The position numbers and the translations under genes were made by a program. This document shows positions 25,916 to 32,569 of a DNA stretch of 64,000 nucleotides, one piece after another. Position 1 is the first letter of the stretch; every line of letters begins with the position of its first letter. Where the stretch lies: the NCBI RefSeq assembly GCF_021730445.1, contig NZ_JADNRM010000016.1, positions 1 through 64,000 of the forward strand. Reading direction: 5' to 3'. The notes under the pieces were generated by a model that worked only from the letters and a program-made list of their open reading frames with translations, did no database searches and was not told where the DNA came from. This DNA is from Phocaeicola faecalis (lineage in GTDB: Bacteria; Bacteroidota; Bacteroidia; Bacteroidales; Bacteroidaceae).

Positions 25916-26158
25916 CTATCCCGGCCTTCCCAGATAATGGAAAATCAATTCCACCTGCACTGCATTGAAAATACGCTGTCTCTCCACATAGCCCGAATCG
26001 AGCAAAGCATAATAGAGCAATTTGTGATGGTGTATCCAGGCGGAAAGACGGTTCAACGCCGCCACAGGAGTAATATCGGGGGCATACCCCACTGCCAAAT
26101 CACGTTTATAATAAGGTTTCACCGGCCATTCGCCCAAATACGTTTCTTCTTCCTTCAT
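25916..26158 (-). CDS. DUF4248 domain protein
   Basis: An 80-residue protein matching the small DUF4248 family: WPVKPYYKRDLAVGYAPDIT, PVAALNRLSAWIHHHKLLYY then ALLDSGYVERQRIFNAVQVE and LIFHYLG. The family is common and restricted to Bacteroidetes, usually lying just before the HU-like gene in this module, and its function is unknown. The fold looks like a small winged or HTH-like helical domain (inference). It is convergent with the primase-helicase and divergent from the HU gene, with about 270 bases of AT-rich intergenic DNA on that side. Confidence 0.8.
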   Translation of the reverse strand: MKEEETYLGEWPVKPYYKRDLAVGYAPDITPVAALNRLSAWIHHHKLLYYALLDSGYVERQRIFNAVQVELIFHYLGRPG

Positions 26159-26382
26159 AACATTTACTATTTTTACTATAATATTCTAACTTAAAATCAT
26201 CAATTACTCATTGTACATTAATGATTTCGTATCGTTTATCTTCATAGCAAATGTAATGAAAATAGTCCATATATAGAAATAATCCGAAGCCTTTAATTCA
26301 CTTTATTTCACCTTCTGCCACAGTGTGTCACACATCCTCATGCCTGTTTACGCCCTTTCACAATCTCCCCTTTACGGAGTGT

Positions 26383-26390
26383 TATCTTTG
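26383..26390 (+). promoter_or_regulatory. Bacteroides -7 box upstream of HU-like gene
   Basis: TATCTTTG matches TAnnTTTG and lies 41 bases before the ATG at 26432. No clear TTTG is found at the -33 position. The rest of the 26159-26382 stretch shows nothing else recognisable. Confidence 0.5.
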
Positions 26391-26431
26391 TCATGTTCAA
26401 TTTATATAAACCATTAAAAAACAGAATCATT

Positions 26432-26905
26432 ATGGCATTAAATTACAGTGTTGCATTACGTCCCAATCCGCAGGAAAAGGATGCAAGTCCCAAGGCTTAC
26501 GCCACAGCTCAAATAAACGGAGAGCTTACCTTGAAACAACTCAGCAAGCGTATTTCCTCACAGACCACCGTGAGCCGCGCCGATGTGGTGGCCGTCCTCA
26601 CCGCTACCGTAGACAATCTGTTGGAAGCCCTCACCGAAGGCAAGCAAGTAGACTTTGGCGACTTGGGCAAGTTCCGTCTCCAGATTATCAGTGAAGGTGC
26701 GGACAATCTGGCCGACTTTACCGCCGCCCGCATCACCGGGGTAAACATCCAGTATATTCCCGGTGAGGACTTGAAAACCATCTTCGGTTCACTGGAGTTC
26801 CAGCCGGTAGCCAGCCGTGCCGCACAAGCAGCCGCACTACGCGCCGAAAAGGAAGGAAAAGCCGTGGCAGACCTGCTGAAGCCCAAAAACGAACCGGAAC
26901 TTTAA
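26432..26905 (+). CDS. HU-family DNA-binding protein (Bacteroides long form)
   Basis: A 157-residue HU/IHF-like protein from the ATG at 26432 (MALNYSVALRPNPQEKDASP); an earlier in-frame ATG at 26393 lacks conservation-like sequence. The body has the HU helix pair (LTLKQLSKRISSQTTVSRAD, VVAVLTATVDNLLEALTEGK), the strand VDFGDLGKFRLQI and an arm-like region, followed by an Ala/Glu-rich tail. This long form is typical for Bacteroides and almost always precedes a smalltalk protein, as here. It probably acts as a nucleoid or locus-specific architectural protein. Confidence 0.9.
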   Translation: MALNYSVALRPNPQEKDASPKAYATAQINGELTLKQLSKRISSQTTVSRADVVAVLTATVDNLLEALTEGKQVDFGDLGKFRLQIISEGADNLADFTAARITGVNIQYIPGEDLKTIFGSLEFQPVASRAAQAAALRAEKEGKAVADLLKPKNEPEL

Positions 26906-26931
26906 TGTATCACTCGCTAAACTTTATTCGT

Positions 26932-27036
26932 ATGGAAAATCAGAAAAGAAAATCCAACTGGGGTATTATCCTCAAAGTTATCATTGCTGTGGCGACCGCC
27001 ATAGCCAGCGCCATAGGCATACAAAGTTGCATTTAG
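26932..27036 (+). CDS. Smalltalk protein
   Basis: A 34-residue peptide from the ATG at 26932. It begins MENQKRKSNWGIILKVIIAV and ends AIGIQSCI, so it has a short basic head and one hydrophobic segment. It matches the Bacteroidetes 'smalltalk' family seen directly downstream of HU-like genes. Elsewhere an N-acetylmuramoyl-L-alanine amidase usually follows; none is present here. Its function is unknown; a membrane location is inferred. Confidence 0.85.
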   Translation: MENQKRKSNWGIILKVIIAVATAIASAIGIQSCI

Positions 27037-27132
27037 CCGGCCGGCATTTCATCATCATTCTTTGTTCTTGCTTTGATGCGGAAGCGGAACACCGCAGCAT
27101 CTGACGATGAATCGTTTTTGGGAAAGGGGGTT

Positions 27133-27267
27133 GTGTCAAAACGTGGATAATGCTGTCGTGTAGTTCGTAGGGGCGAGGTTCGCTCGCCCGAAAACAGTTT
27201 ACTTTGTGCTTTCGGGCAGGCAAACCCTGCCCCTACAGCTGACGATAGGCTGGTTTAGTTTTGACAC
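27133..27267 (+). repeat. Dispersed palindrome-rich repeat (MITE-like), copy 1
   Basis: Ends are GTGTCAAAAC and GTTTTGACAC, exact terminal inverted repeats. Inside are two hairpins: GGGCGAG...CTCGCCC and GGGCAGG...CCTGCCC. The same sequence recurs in opposite orientation at about 63797-63947 with only a few differences. No coding capacity. It is non-autonomous and could be a MITE or a REP/BIME-type element. The surrounding 27037-27480 stretch shows no intact gene. Confidence 0.8.
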
Positions 27268-27481
27268 ACTCCCCTTTTTTTATCGTATCACTTCATTTAT
27301 TTTTCTGTCTTCTTCATGTAAATCGCAAGCACTCAACTCCTTTTTTCCTTTCGATAATACATAAGATGTATATTGTAGCCATCCTGATGTAAAGAAACTG
27401 CGTATTCTGGGCTATACGCTTAGACCTGGATTTCGCATTATAATAATCGCCGGAACTTATTCTTAACGATACGGGATGATT

Positions 27482-27586
27482 TCAAACATTTTCACCCGCT
27501 TTTAAGATATTGGCAGTCTGCTTGATATCCAGACTTTCACGATAAGCCTCTGCCGCACAAAGAAGCAATTTATAATATATATTCCA
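27482..27586 (-). pseudogene. Short reading-frame remnant after the toxin-like gene
   Basis: A 34-codon open stretch in another frame begins inside the end of the RelE-like gene and ends at a TGA. It reads LLLCAAEAYRESLDIKQTAN then ILKAGENV. The protein-like composition suggests the remains of a small partner gene, but there is no start codon and no family is recognisable. Confidence 0.3.
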
Positions 27587-27971
27587 CTAATTCTCCGGCA
27601 GCACATTCCACATTAAAACAGTCCAATAATTCTAATAAAGCGTCATCGGAAAGACTAAGTTGTTGTTGAGGGCCATTTTTAGGATATATATCAAGAAGAA
27701 CAACTTTTTCTTCCTGTTTATAAGCCATATATATCAGTCGATAACCATCTTTACGAGCCAATTGGTGTTTCTTGTCAGGCATTCGCAATTTAACAACGAC
27801 CATTGCATCATCTACCAATATCATATCACGATTGTTGCGTATTTCCTCTATGGTAGCATTTGCAAAAGCATTGTGCACTTCTTTATCGACACCTGCATAA
27901 ACTCCTTTTTTGACTTGAAGTAAGTTTTGTAATCGCTTACGAAAATAGGAAATACTATAAAAAACAGTCAT
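27570..27971 (-). CDS. RelE/ParE-like toxin-family protein
   Basis: About 133 residues from the ATG at 27971 (MTVFYSISYFRKRL), 7 bases after the preceding stop; the frame is open further upstream but that would overlap the neighbour. The central block has RMPDKKHQLARKDGYRLIYM, then KQEEKVVLLDIYPKNGPQQQ. The basic-KDGYRLIY strand followed by VVLLDIYPK-G is the RelE/HigB-like core with its basic catalytic surface. It is longer than classical RelE (about 90-100), with an N-terminal helical extension. No typical antitoxin follows; the upstream gene could be the partner. Confidence 0.55.
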   Translation of the reverse strand: MTVFYSISYFRKRLQNLLQVKKGVYAGVDKEVHNAFANATIEEIRNNRDMILVDDAMVVVKLRMPDKKHQLARKDGYRLIYMAYKQEEKVVLLDIYPKNGPQQQLSLSDDALLELLDCFNVECAAGELVEYIL

Positions 27972-27978
27972 GACAATG

Positions 27979-28401
27979 TTATTTGGAGACCAAAGACCGG
28001 GTTGCGGAGATGATACTTTGGTATCGGGGATTCTGAAAAATACCAACCTTAAAATGTTTGAAATCACAATCAATCTCTTCAATGGCTGATATATTCATAC
28101 GCAAGCGTTCGCAACGTTCCTTGATTTGCGGATAAAAAGATTCTAGACAATAGGATGTATACAAACCTTTTAGCGTTTCGATAAGCAACCCCAACTGATA
28201 AGAAAACTGACCGTAATCATCTTTTGTGACAGAAGGATAGACATTGTACAGTTCCTCATAAAGTTGGTCCAGCTGGTTATTGAGTATGGTCAAACTTCTC
28301 TTGTGCGCTGAAACTTGCGGAACACAAATATCCACTCGCCGGGCAAAAGAACGCTTGCTCAAGCGAATGATAGAATGGGATATGTATTCTGTTTGGCACA
28401 T
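27979..28401 (-). CDS. Hypothetical protein, possible partner of the RelE-like gene
   Basis: About 140 residues from the ATG at 28401 (MCQTEYISHSIIRLSKRSFA); the frame can be extended 20 codons to 28461, but that part has a less protein-like composition. It is mostly helical, with ILNNQLDQLYEELYNVYPSV and LLIETLKGLYTSYCLESF then YPQIKERCERL. No known domain recognised. Its stop is 7 bases before the RelE-like start, so the two are cotranscribed and may form a toxin-antitoxin pair with the antitoxin first; this is inferred from arrangement only. Confidence 0.45.
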   Translation of the reverse strand: MCQTEYISHSIIRLSKRSFARRVDICVPQVSAHKRSLTILNNQLDQLYEELYNVYPSVTKDDYGQFSYQLGLLIETLKGLYTSYCLESFYPQIKERCERLRMNISAIEEIDCDFKHFKVGIFQNPRYQSIISATRSLVSK

Positions 28402-28442
28402 TTTGATTGTATTTTCAATTTTCAGTATTTCAAAATTACTGC

Positions 28443-28496
28443 TTATTTTTGTAAGCAGCAACTAATTAACTTTTTTTCTTCTATACTTAATGACAT
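28443..28496 (-). pseudogene. Truncated HEPN-domain gene start
   Basis: A 17-codon frame, MSLSIEEKKLISCCLQK, then TAA. The MSLSIEE(R/K) start is characteristic of Bacteroides HEPN-domain proteins, which normally exceed 100 residues and follow an MNT nucleotidyltransferase gene, exactly as here. All of the domain beyond the start has been deleted. Confidence 0.5.
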
Positions 28497-28805
28497 AATT
28501 CGATTCCTTCCGTTTCCACGTTTTTATAAAACGGAGTAAAATTACGTTTCTCACAATCCATATAGGTGTAGAGCAACGAATTGATTTCGGCTCCTATCTT
28601 CCATCCCAATTCTACCAAGGGATGGGCACACGGTCAAAGTCATCATCGCCTATGCGAGATTGGTTTAAAAGGATAAGAATGTCCCAATCAGACTCCGTAT
28701 GTGCGTCTCCGCGTGCCTGAAACCCGAACAGTACGACCCGACCATCCAAAGGTACTACTTGAGAACTGTTTCACGAATAGAATGAAGAATTTCATTTTTC
28801 TGCAT
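28487..28805 (-). pseudogene. Frameshifted MNT-type nucleotidyltransferase (antitoxin of an MNT/HEPN pair)
   Basis: The gene would start at the ATG at 28805 (MQKNEILHSIRETVLK) and hits a TAG. The next frame continues VPLDGRVVLFGFQARGDAHT and ESDWDILILLNQSRIG, the nucleotidyltransferase motif G-x-x-A-R-G...SDWD. A second stop and shift follow before VELGWKIGAEINSLLYTYMD and the natural end. Two frameshifts therefore break a gene of about 105 codons. Together with the truncated HEPN start it is the wreck of a minimal-nucleotidyltransferase/HEPN toxin-antitoxin pair. Confidence 0.7.
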
Positions 28806-28823
28806 GAGGACAATGTTGTATAT

Positions 28824-29042
28824 TCACTCCGCCTGCTTTTCTCTCATATTCCCCAGTTCCCTCAACATGCTTTCCTTTTCAGCGCTCATCTTGCCTTGTT
28901 TGATGAGTTTCATATTATATTTCCACCAATTGAGCAAGCCTCTGTGTTCTACCTTCTTTTTGTCGGGCAGATGATGATGCTCCAAGATATATTCCTTGAG
29001 CTTTTCATAATTGATTTGCCATTGTTCTTCTCTTGTTGACAT
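28824..29042 (-). CDS. Small helicase-associated (HA) domain protein
   Basis: A 72-residue protein reading QWQINYEKLKEYILEHHHLP, then HRGLLNWWKYNMKLIKQGKM and ERxxMLREL-like SMLRELGN. The W...N...L..Y...H..LP......L..W...........L......L pattern is one copy of the helicase-associated domain (PF03457). Elsewhere this occurs in tandem after SNF2-type helicases and in small stand-alone Bacteroides proteins. No helicase is adjacent. It may be a remnant or a free DNA-binding module. Confidence 0.6.
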   Translation of the reverse strand: MSTREEQWQINYEKLKEYILEHHHLPDKKKVEHRGLLNWWKYNMKLIKQGKMSAEKESMLRELGNMREKQAE

Positions 29043-29092
29043 GATAATGAATAATCCGGATTTATGCCACCGCCTCGTTTTCTGACCTGCGG

Positions 29093-29299
29093 TTATTGTT
29101 TTTCCTGCAACTCTTGAAGTATGTCATTCAGGATATAGATGTCGCTCATAAGGTGAAGCCCATAACGGCTGTCATGCAACATAGAACATGTCTTTGTATT
29201 ATAAAATATGCCAAGAGCACGTTCCGGAGTAACATGCAGAATATTTGCCAACATCATGACTATCCGACTGATTTTTCGCCATAACACTTGTGCTTTCAT
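29093..29299 (-). CDS. DUF3791 domain protein (second copy)
   Basis: A 68-residue protein from the ATG at 29299, reading VLWRKISRIVMMLANILHVT, then PERALGIFYNTKTCSMLHDS and RYGLHLMSDIYILNDILQEL. The P-E-x-A-L-x-x-F-Y-x-T...L......Y-G-L-H-x-M-S-D-x-Y-I-x-x pattern fits DUF3791, small proteins encoded with DUF3990 proteins. Its first third overlaps the 3' end of the DUF3990 frame in another register, so a deletion has probably joined the two genes. Confidence 0.65.
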   Translation of the reverse strand: MKAQVLWRKISRIVMMLANILHVTPERALGIFYNTKTCSMLHDSRYGLHLMSDIYILNDILQELQEKQ

Positions 29300-29495
29300 C
29301 TTTCAAATCAAAGTTATAAACATTTACCCATGCTTGAGATACATTGCGAATGAGTTGCATACGTACAGCCCAACGTTCAGCTTGACTACATAGCTCTGTC
29401 ATGTAGAAGCCTTTACCAAAATCAAGGTCCTCACGACCTACATTAGCCAACGGATGTTCTAACTGAAGAGTTGTTCCATGATACAGCGTAATCAT
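29199..29495 (-). pseudogene. Truncated DUF3990 (ADP-ribosyltransferase-like) gene
   Basis: Begins MITLYHGTTLQLEHPLANVG, then REDLDFGKGFYMTELCSQAE and RWAVRMQLI, the hallmark of DUF3990: an H-G-T/S strand and D-F-G-x-G-F-Y-x-T, resembling ADP-ribosyltransferase folds. Intact members are around 150-180 residues; this frame stops after 98, and its last 30 residues are read through the DUF3791 gene in the wrong register. The catalytic C-terminal part is missing, so the toxin-like activity is probably lost. Confidence 0.65.
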
Positions 29496-29752
29496 GAGTC
29501 TTTCCTTTCTTTTTCGAATGCAGACTGATGGTTCTCATGATTTCGCAGAGCTTCCACTACATCCTCAGCTACATGTTTGAGACTTTGCGTGTGCATCACG
29601 TCATAGCAATCCAAAATCAGACGTTGCAATAAGCCAACTTGCAATAAACGTTGGTACATCTCCATCGGAGATACATTCATCTCCTTTGCTGCCGATTCTA
29701 TTGCCATTACCGCAAAATGTATCTTGTTCAATTCTGATTCTCTGCTATCCAT
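29492..29752 (-). CDS. DUF3791 domain protein (first copy)
   Basis: An 86-residue protein with NKIHFAVMAIESAAKEMNVS, PMEMYQRLLQVGLLQRLILD and CYDVMHTQSLKHVAEDVVEA. This is the DUF3791 pattern of a small helical protein beginning with an aromatic-rich helix. Its stop overlaps the DUF3990 start (ATGA), so the two are coupled. In this family the DUF3791 protein is the likely antidote or chaperone of the DUF3990 protein (inference from operon structure). Confidence 0.65.
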   Translation of the reverse strand: MDSRESELNKIHFAVMAIESAAKEMNVSPMEMYQRLLQVGLLQRLILDCYDVMHTQSLKHVAEDVVEALRNHENHQSAFEKERKDS

Positions 29753-29791
29753 AATCCTGCGATTGTAAGTTTACTATTGCAAAGAAACAAA

Positions 29792-29956
29792 TTACTCTTC
29801 GTTTTTCCTAATCGCTTTCATTGTTTTTTTAGCTATTAGTTTAAAAGCTGATACTATTGGACGATAATTATCATTTTCATCCAAAACAGCCACCAAGCCT
29901 TTGAGAGAATCTATATTGGGAGCGAAAACAGAATTCTCGTAGATATTTATATTAAA
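29792..29956 (-). pseudogene. Open-frame remnant after the upxY operon
   Basis: A 54-codon frame without a start overlaps the last bases of the preceding gene and ends at a TAA. It reads NIYENSVFAPNIDSLKGLVA, then VLDENDNYRPIVSAFKLIAK and KTMKAIRKNEE. Composition is protein-like. It may be the tail of a deleted gene, or the preceding gene may have lost its original end to a frameshift. No family recognised. Confidence 0.4.
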
Positions 29957-30525
29957 TTAATGCATAAATCACCTATCATCATATAGGAGTTCATGTCTAT
30001 CAACTCCAGGCGGGCATCAGCTTCTTCGGCCGTTATGCCTTCCCAACCGCCTTTCTCATCCCATTCTTTTGTCCAGTTGTCAAGGTGGAAAAGATAGAAC
30101 TTATAGAAGCGCTCATCTTCTTCGTCGGCACAAGTGTAAAGATAATCGGCAATGCACTTCATGACTGAAGCGCTGGCAAACGAATGGCTTAAGGCATCGG
30201 TGAGCAGGTGATGGCACAGCTGATAACAACGGTGTTCCTTTTCACTGTCAACCACGGCTATAGTTTCGCGAATAATCCGGAAAAGGCCACAGATGATGCG
30301 GGCACGTTGCTCTATGTCTGTCTCCTGTGCATAACGCAACTCCAACTGCACGAAAATATCATTCAAATATGACTGACACATACGCTGTTCACCAGGTTTT
30401 GATTCGGGTGAACCGGTATAAATCAGCATATACAAAGAAGAGTATTTTTCTGCACAGGACAGTAATTCCTCCAGACTCTTTTCTTCTATCTGTTCCAAAT
30501 GGCTATTGTTTTTATAAGGTTTCAC
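29947..30525 (-). CDS. Hypothetical protein in the upxZ position
   Basis: A 192-residue helical acidic protein whose ATG lies 14 bases inside the upxY gene, so it is translationally coupled to it. In Bacteroides capsule loci the gene directly after upxY is usually upxZ, which inhibits antiterminators of other loci. Here the length is similar, but the sequence (LLSCAEKYSSLYMLIYTGSP, CIADYLYTCADEEDERFYKF, HLDNWTKEWDEKGGW) does not show UpxZ motifs I can identify. It may be a divergent UpxZ or an unrelated regulator. I leave the gene symbol empty. Confidence 0.5.
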   Translation of the reverse strand: MKPYKNNSHLEQIEEKSLEELLSCAEKYSSLYMLIYTGSPESKPGEQRMCQSYLNDIFVQLELRYAQETDIEQRARIICGLFRIIRETIAVVDSEKEHRCYQLCHHLLTDALSHSFASASVMKCIADYLYTCADEEDERFYKFYLFHLDNWTKEWDEKGGWEGITAEEADARLELIDMNSYMMIGDLCINLI

Positions 30526-31072
30526 AATTCCAACGGGAGATGCGAACCATCACACCTATACCGGCTATTGTTTTAACGAAATAATACTTCTTGCTTTTTC
30601 TGATAAGCCGCCCGGTGAAGCCTTTAAAGGGACCGGACAAAATACGTACTGCATGCCCAACCGTGATGTCACCGCTTTCGGGCAACTCAAAAATGAGAGC
30701 ATTGAACCGGGGGTCGCAAAGCATACGCATTTCCAGCATTTCACGAGCAGGGATTTCATAGAAAGCGGAATCGGCTTCCCGTTTCAGAGGACTAATCGGT
30801 ATCGGACATCGAGCTAATTTTTCAGCTATCTCTTTTCTATAGGCCGTTTTCTTTAAGAAGATTAGATTATGAATTGCCGGAACCAATATACGCTCCGGTT
30901 TCTGTCCCTCTTTCACCACCACTTTGCCGGAATCCATCATCGGAACAAAACTGTAAAGTGATTCACCTTCAAAGAAATCAACGACTTTCTGTTCCTGACA
31001 ATTAAAGGTACGAATAGCGTACCAAGGAGTTTCGTCCACCTTTTCTGCTTCAGTGGAATTCGTTTCTGTCAT
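30512..31072 (-). CDS. upxY: UpxY-type transcription antiterminator (NusG-like)
   Basis: A 186-residue NusG paralogue of the UpxY family, which binds the 5' leader of its own capsule operon and keeps polymerase from stopping early. The N-terminal NGN domain begins TPWYAIRTFNCQEQKVVDFF, with YSFVPMMDSGKVVVKEGQKP and RILVPAIHNLIFLKKTAYRK. The C-terminal KOW-like part is GDITVGHAVRILSGPFKGFT, then GRLIRKSKKYYFV. It is preceded by a 139-base leader and an invertible promoter segment. Unusually, it is followed by toxin-like relics and an oppositely oriented module rather than directly by polysaccharide genes. Confidence 0.9.
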   Translation of the reverse strand: MTETNSTEAEKVDETPWYAIRTFNCQEQKVVDFFEGESLYSFVPMMDSGKVVVKEGQKPERILVPAIHNLIFLKKTAYRKEIAEKLARCPIPISPLKREADSAFYEIPAREMLEMRMLCDPRFNALIFELPESGDITVGHAVRILSGPFKGFTGRLIRKSKKYYFVKTIAGIGVMVRISRWNCETL

Positions 31073-31211
31073 TAATGTTAGAATAATTACAAATATTAAA
31101 TGGAGCTTTTATCACTGCATCCTTTTTATGATACTCCTCTCCCTTTCCTCGAAAATGAATTTCGAAGGCAGTTCTGAATTACCATTAAAGATTACAGCTT
31201 TTGAAGCACCA

Positions 31212-31225
31212 CCGCACAAGAGGTA
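31212..31225 (+). repeat. Left inverted repeat of the invertible segment
   Basis: CCGCACAAGAGGTA, the exact reverse complement of the right repeat at 31412-31425. The flanks beyond the 14 bp do not match. Confidence 0.85.
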
Positions 31226-31411
31226 AGAAAAAACTATAACTGATTATTTATCAATGATATACGAACTACACTTTTGATTAAGCAAGACGACTGCAAACAA
31301 CTTATTTGATACTTTCGGGCATAAAAACAAAAAAAGTAAGATTTGCTGTAGTAAACTGAATTTAATACCTTTGCAGCGTTTATAGCAATGATGCTTTAAT
31401 CTGCGAGGTCA
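31226..31411. other. Predicted 186-bp invertible DNA segment carrying the upxY promoter
   Basis: The segment between the two 14-bp inverted repeats contains one consensus Bacteroides promoter on the plus strand and none on the minus strand. In this orientation transcription runs toward the 3' end of the recombinase gene, away from upxY (OFF). Inversion would bring the -7 box to about 31264-31271 on the minus strand, giving a leader of roughly 185 bases to the upxY ATG (ON). The adjacent tyrosine recombinase is the natural candidate to catalyse inversion. This architecture matches known phase-variable capsule promoters of Bacteroides. Confidence 0.8.
31342..31373 (+). promoter_or_regulatory. 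Consensus Bacteroides promoter inside the invertible segment
   Basis: -33 box TTTG (31342-31345), a 20-base spacer, and -7 box TACCTTTG (31366-31373). It points rightward in this assembly. It is one of the best promoter matches in the window. Confidence 0.8.
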
Positions 31412-32461
31412 TACCTCTTGTGCGGAGTAACACACATCCCGGCTTTTTGTTCTTTTCATTTTTCCGGTTTTATAAACTTTAACAAACTGCTCCGCTAATT
31501 GTGCATTGGCAGCGTGCAATCGTTCATCACCTATTCCGCGTATATAATATAAAGACGTTTGGGAGGAAGCATGGCCCAGTGCTTTTGCAATGACAGGGAG
31601 TTCCACTCCGGATTGATAAGCGACACTTGCCCAGGTATAGCGCGGCACGTAAGAAGTGAGGTCGCTCTTGATGTTTGCCATTTGTCCCAGTTTTTTCAAT
31701 ACTTTATTATAATAGCACAGTTTTCCCTTATATTGCCGGTAAGCTAGCTTTTCATTCGAACTGGTTATTAACGGAAAGACATAATCAGTGGTGGAAGATT
31801 CTGCATAGCGATTGAGAATGGCATGCATACAAGGTTCCAAATGAATACGCACCGTATAATTGGTTTTATGACGGTTGTAAGTGAGTATGTTATTTTTTAT
31901 CTGAGACTTCTTGAGAAAGGCAAGGTCGACAAACGGCATTCCACAAAGCAGGACACTCATAATAAAAAGATTACGGGCAAGCTCGACAAAAGAGCCCGCT
32001 TCCAACTTTAAAGCCTGAAGTTTACGCACTTCGGACACCGTGATAGAACGCTTCTCTGTTTTGGGATAACCGGTATACACTCTGGCAAAAGGAAACTTTT
32101 GCCGACACAGTTCGCGCTCGACCGCCTTATTGTACAAAGCACGGAGAGAGCGGAAATAACACGAAACCGTACTCATGCCCACACGTGACTTGAGCCACTT
32201 TTCGTAATCCTGCATCAGCGAAGGGGTGATTTCGTGGAAACAAATATCTTTACGCCCATAAAAACAAAGAAAGGAACGGACGGCTGTACCATAATTCCGC
32301 GCCATGCTGTAGCATCCTATCTGATGGGCATGGGCTATTTCCTGTCTGGCGAACTTCAAAAAAGACACTTGCGGCACATCTATCACTTTAGAAGGAGACG
32401 AAATCTTATTTTTACTTTCTTTACACACACGAATGCTGAAACGAACATATATTTTTATCAT
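31409..32461 (-). CDS. Tyrosine recombinase (probable capsule-promoter invertase)
   Basis: A 350-residue phage-integrase family recombinase with an N-terminal SAM-like DNA-binding domain (SFLKFARQEIAHAHQIGCYS, RSFLCFYGRKDICFHEITPS). The catalytic domain shows the box 2 region TSYVPRYTWASVAYQSGVEL with Arg, LGHASSQTSLYYIRGI with His, and the Tyr nucleophile. In the Arg-I region it reads LLCGMPFVDLAFLKK, where relatives I recall have RGMSFVD, so the usual Arg is Cys at about residue 172. The right inverted repeat forms its last codons (SAQEV). After inversion the C-terminus would read on for RKNYN before a stop. The context is directly next to the invertible upxY promoter. Confidence 0.85.
   Translation of the reverse strand: MIKIYVRFSIRVCKESKNKISSPSKVIDVPQVSFLKFARQEIAHAHQIGCYSMARNYGTAVRSFLCFYGRKDICFHEITPSLMQDYEKWLKSRVGMSTVSCYFRSLRALYNKAVERELCRQKFPFARVYTGYPKTEKRSITVSEVRKLQALKLEAGSFVELARNLFIMSVLLCGMPFVDLAFLKKSQIKNNILTYNRHKTNYTVRIHLEPCMHAILNRYAESSTTDYVFPLITSSNEKLAYRQYKGKLCYYNKVLKKLGQMANIKSDLTSYVPRYTWASVAYQSGVELPVIAKALGHASSQTSLYYIRGIGDERLHAANAQLAEQFVKVYKTGKMKRTKSRDVCYSAQEV
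31412..31425 (+). repeat. Right inverted repeat of the invertible segment
   Basis: TACCTCTTGTGCGG, exact partner of 31212-31225. It overlaps the last codons of the recombinase gene, so the recombination site is part of the coding sequence. Confidence 0.85.
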
Positions 32462-32569
32462 AACACTACTTTCTGTTTTTTAATAACACGACAATCTATG
32501 CAACATCAAAACTATTTTGTACATTTGTCCACTTTATCATCTGCAAACTTATACATATATATTATAAAC

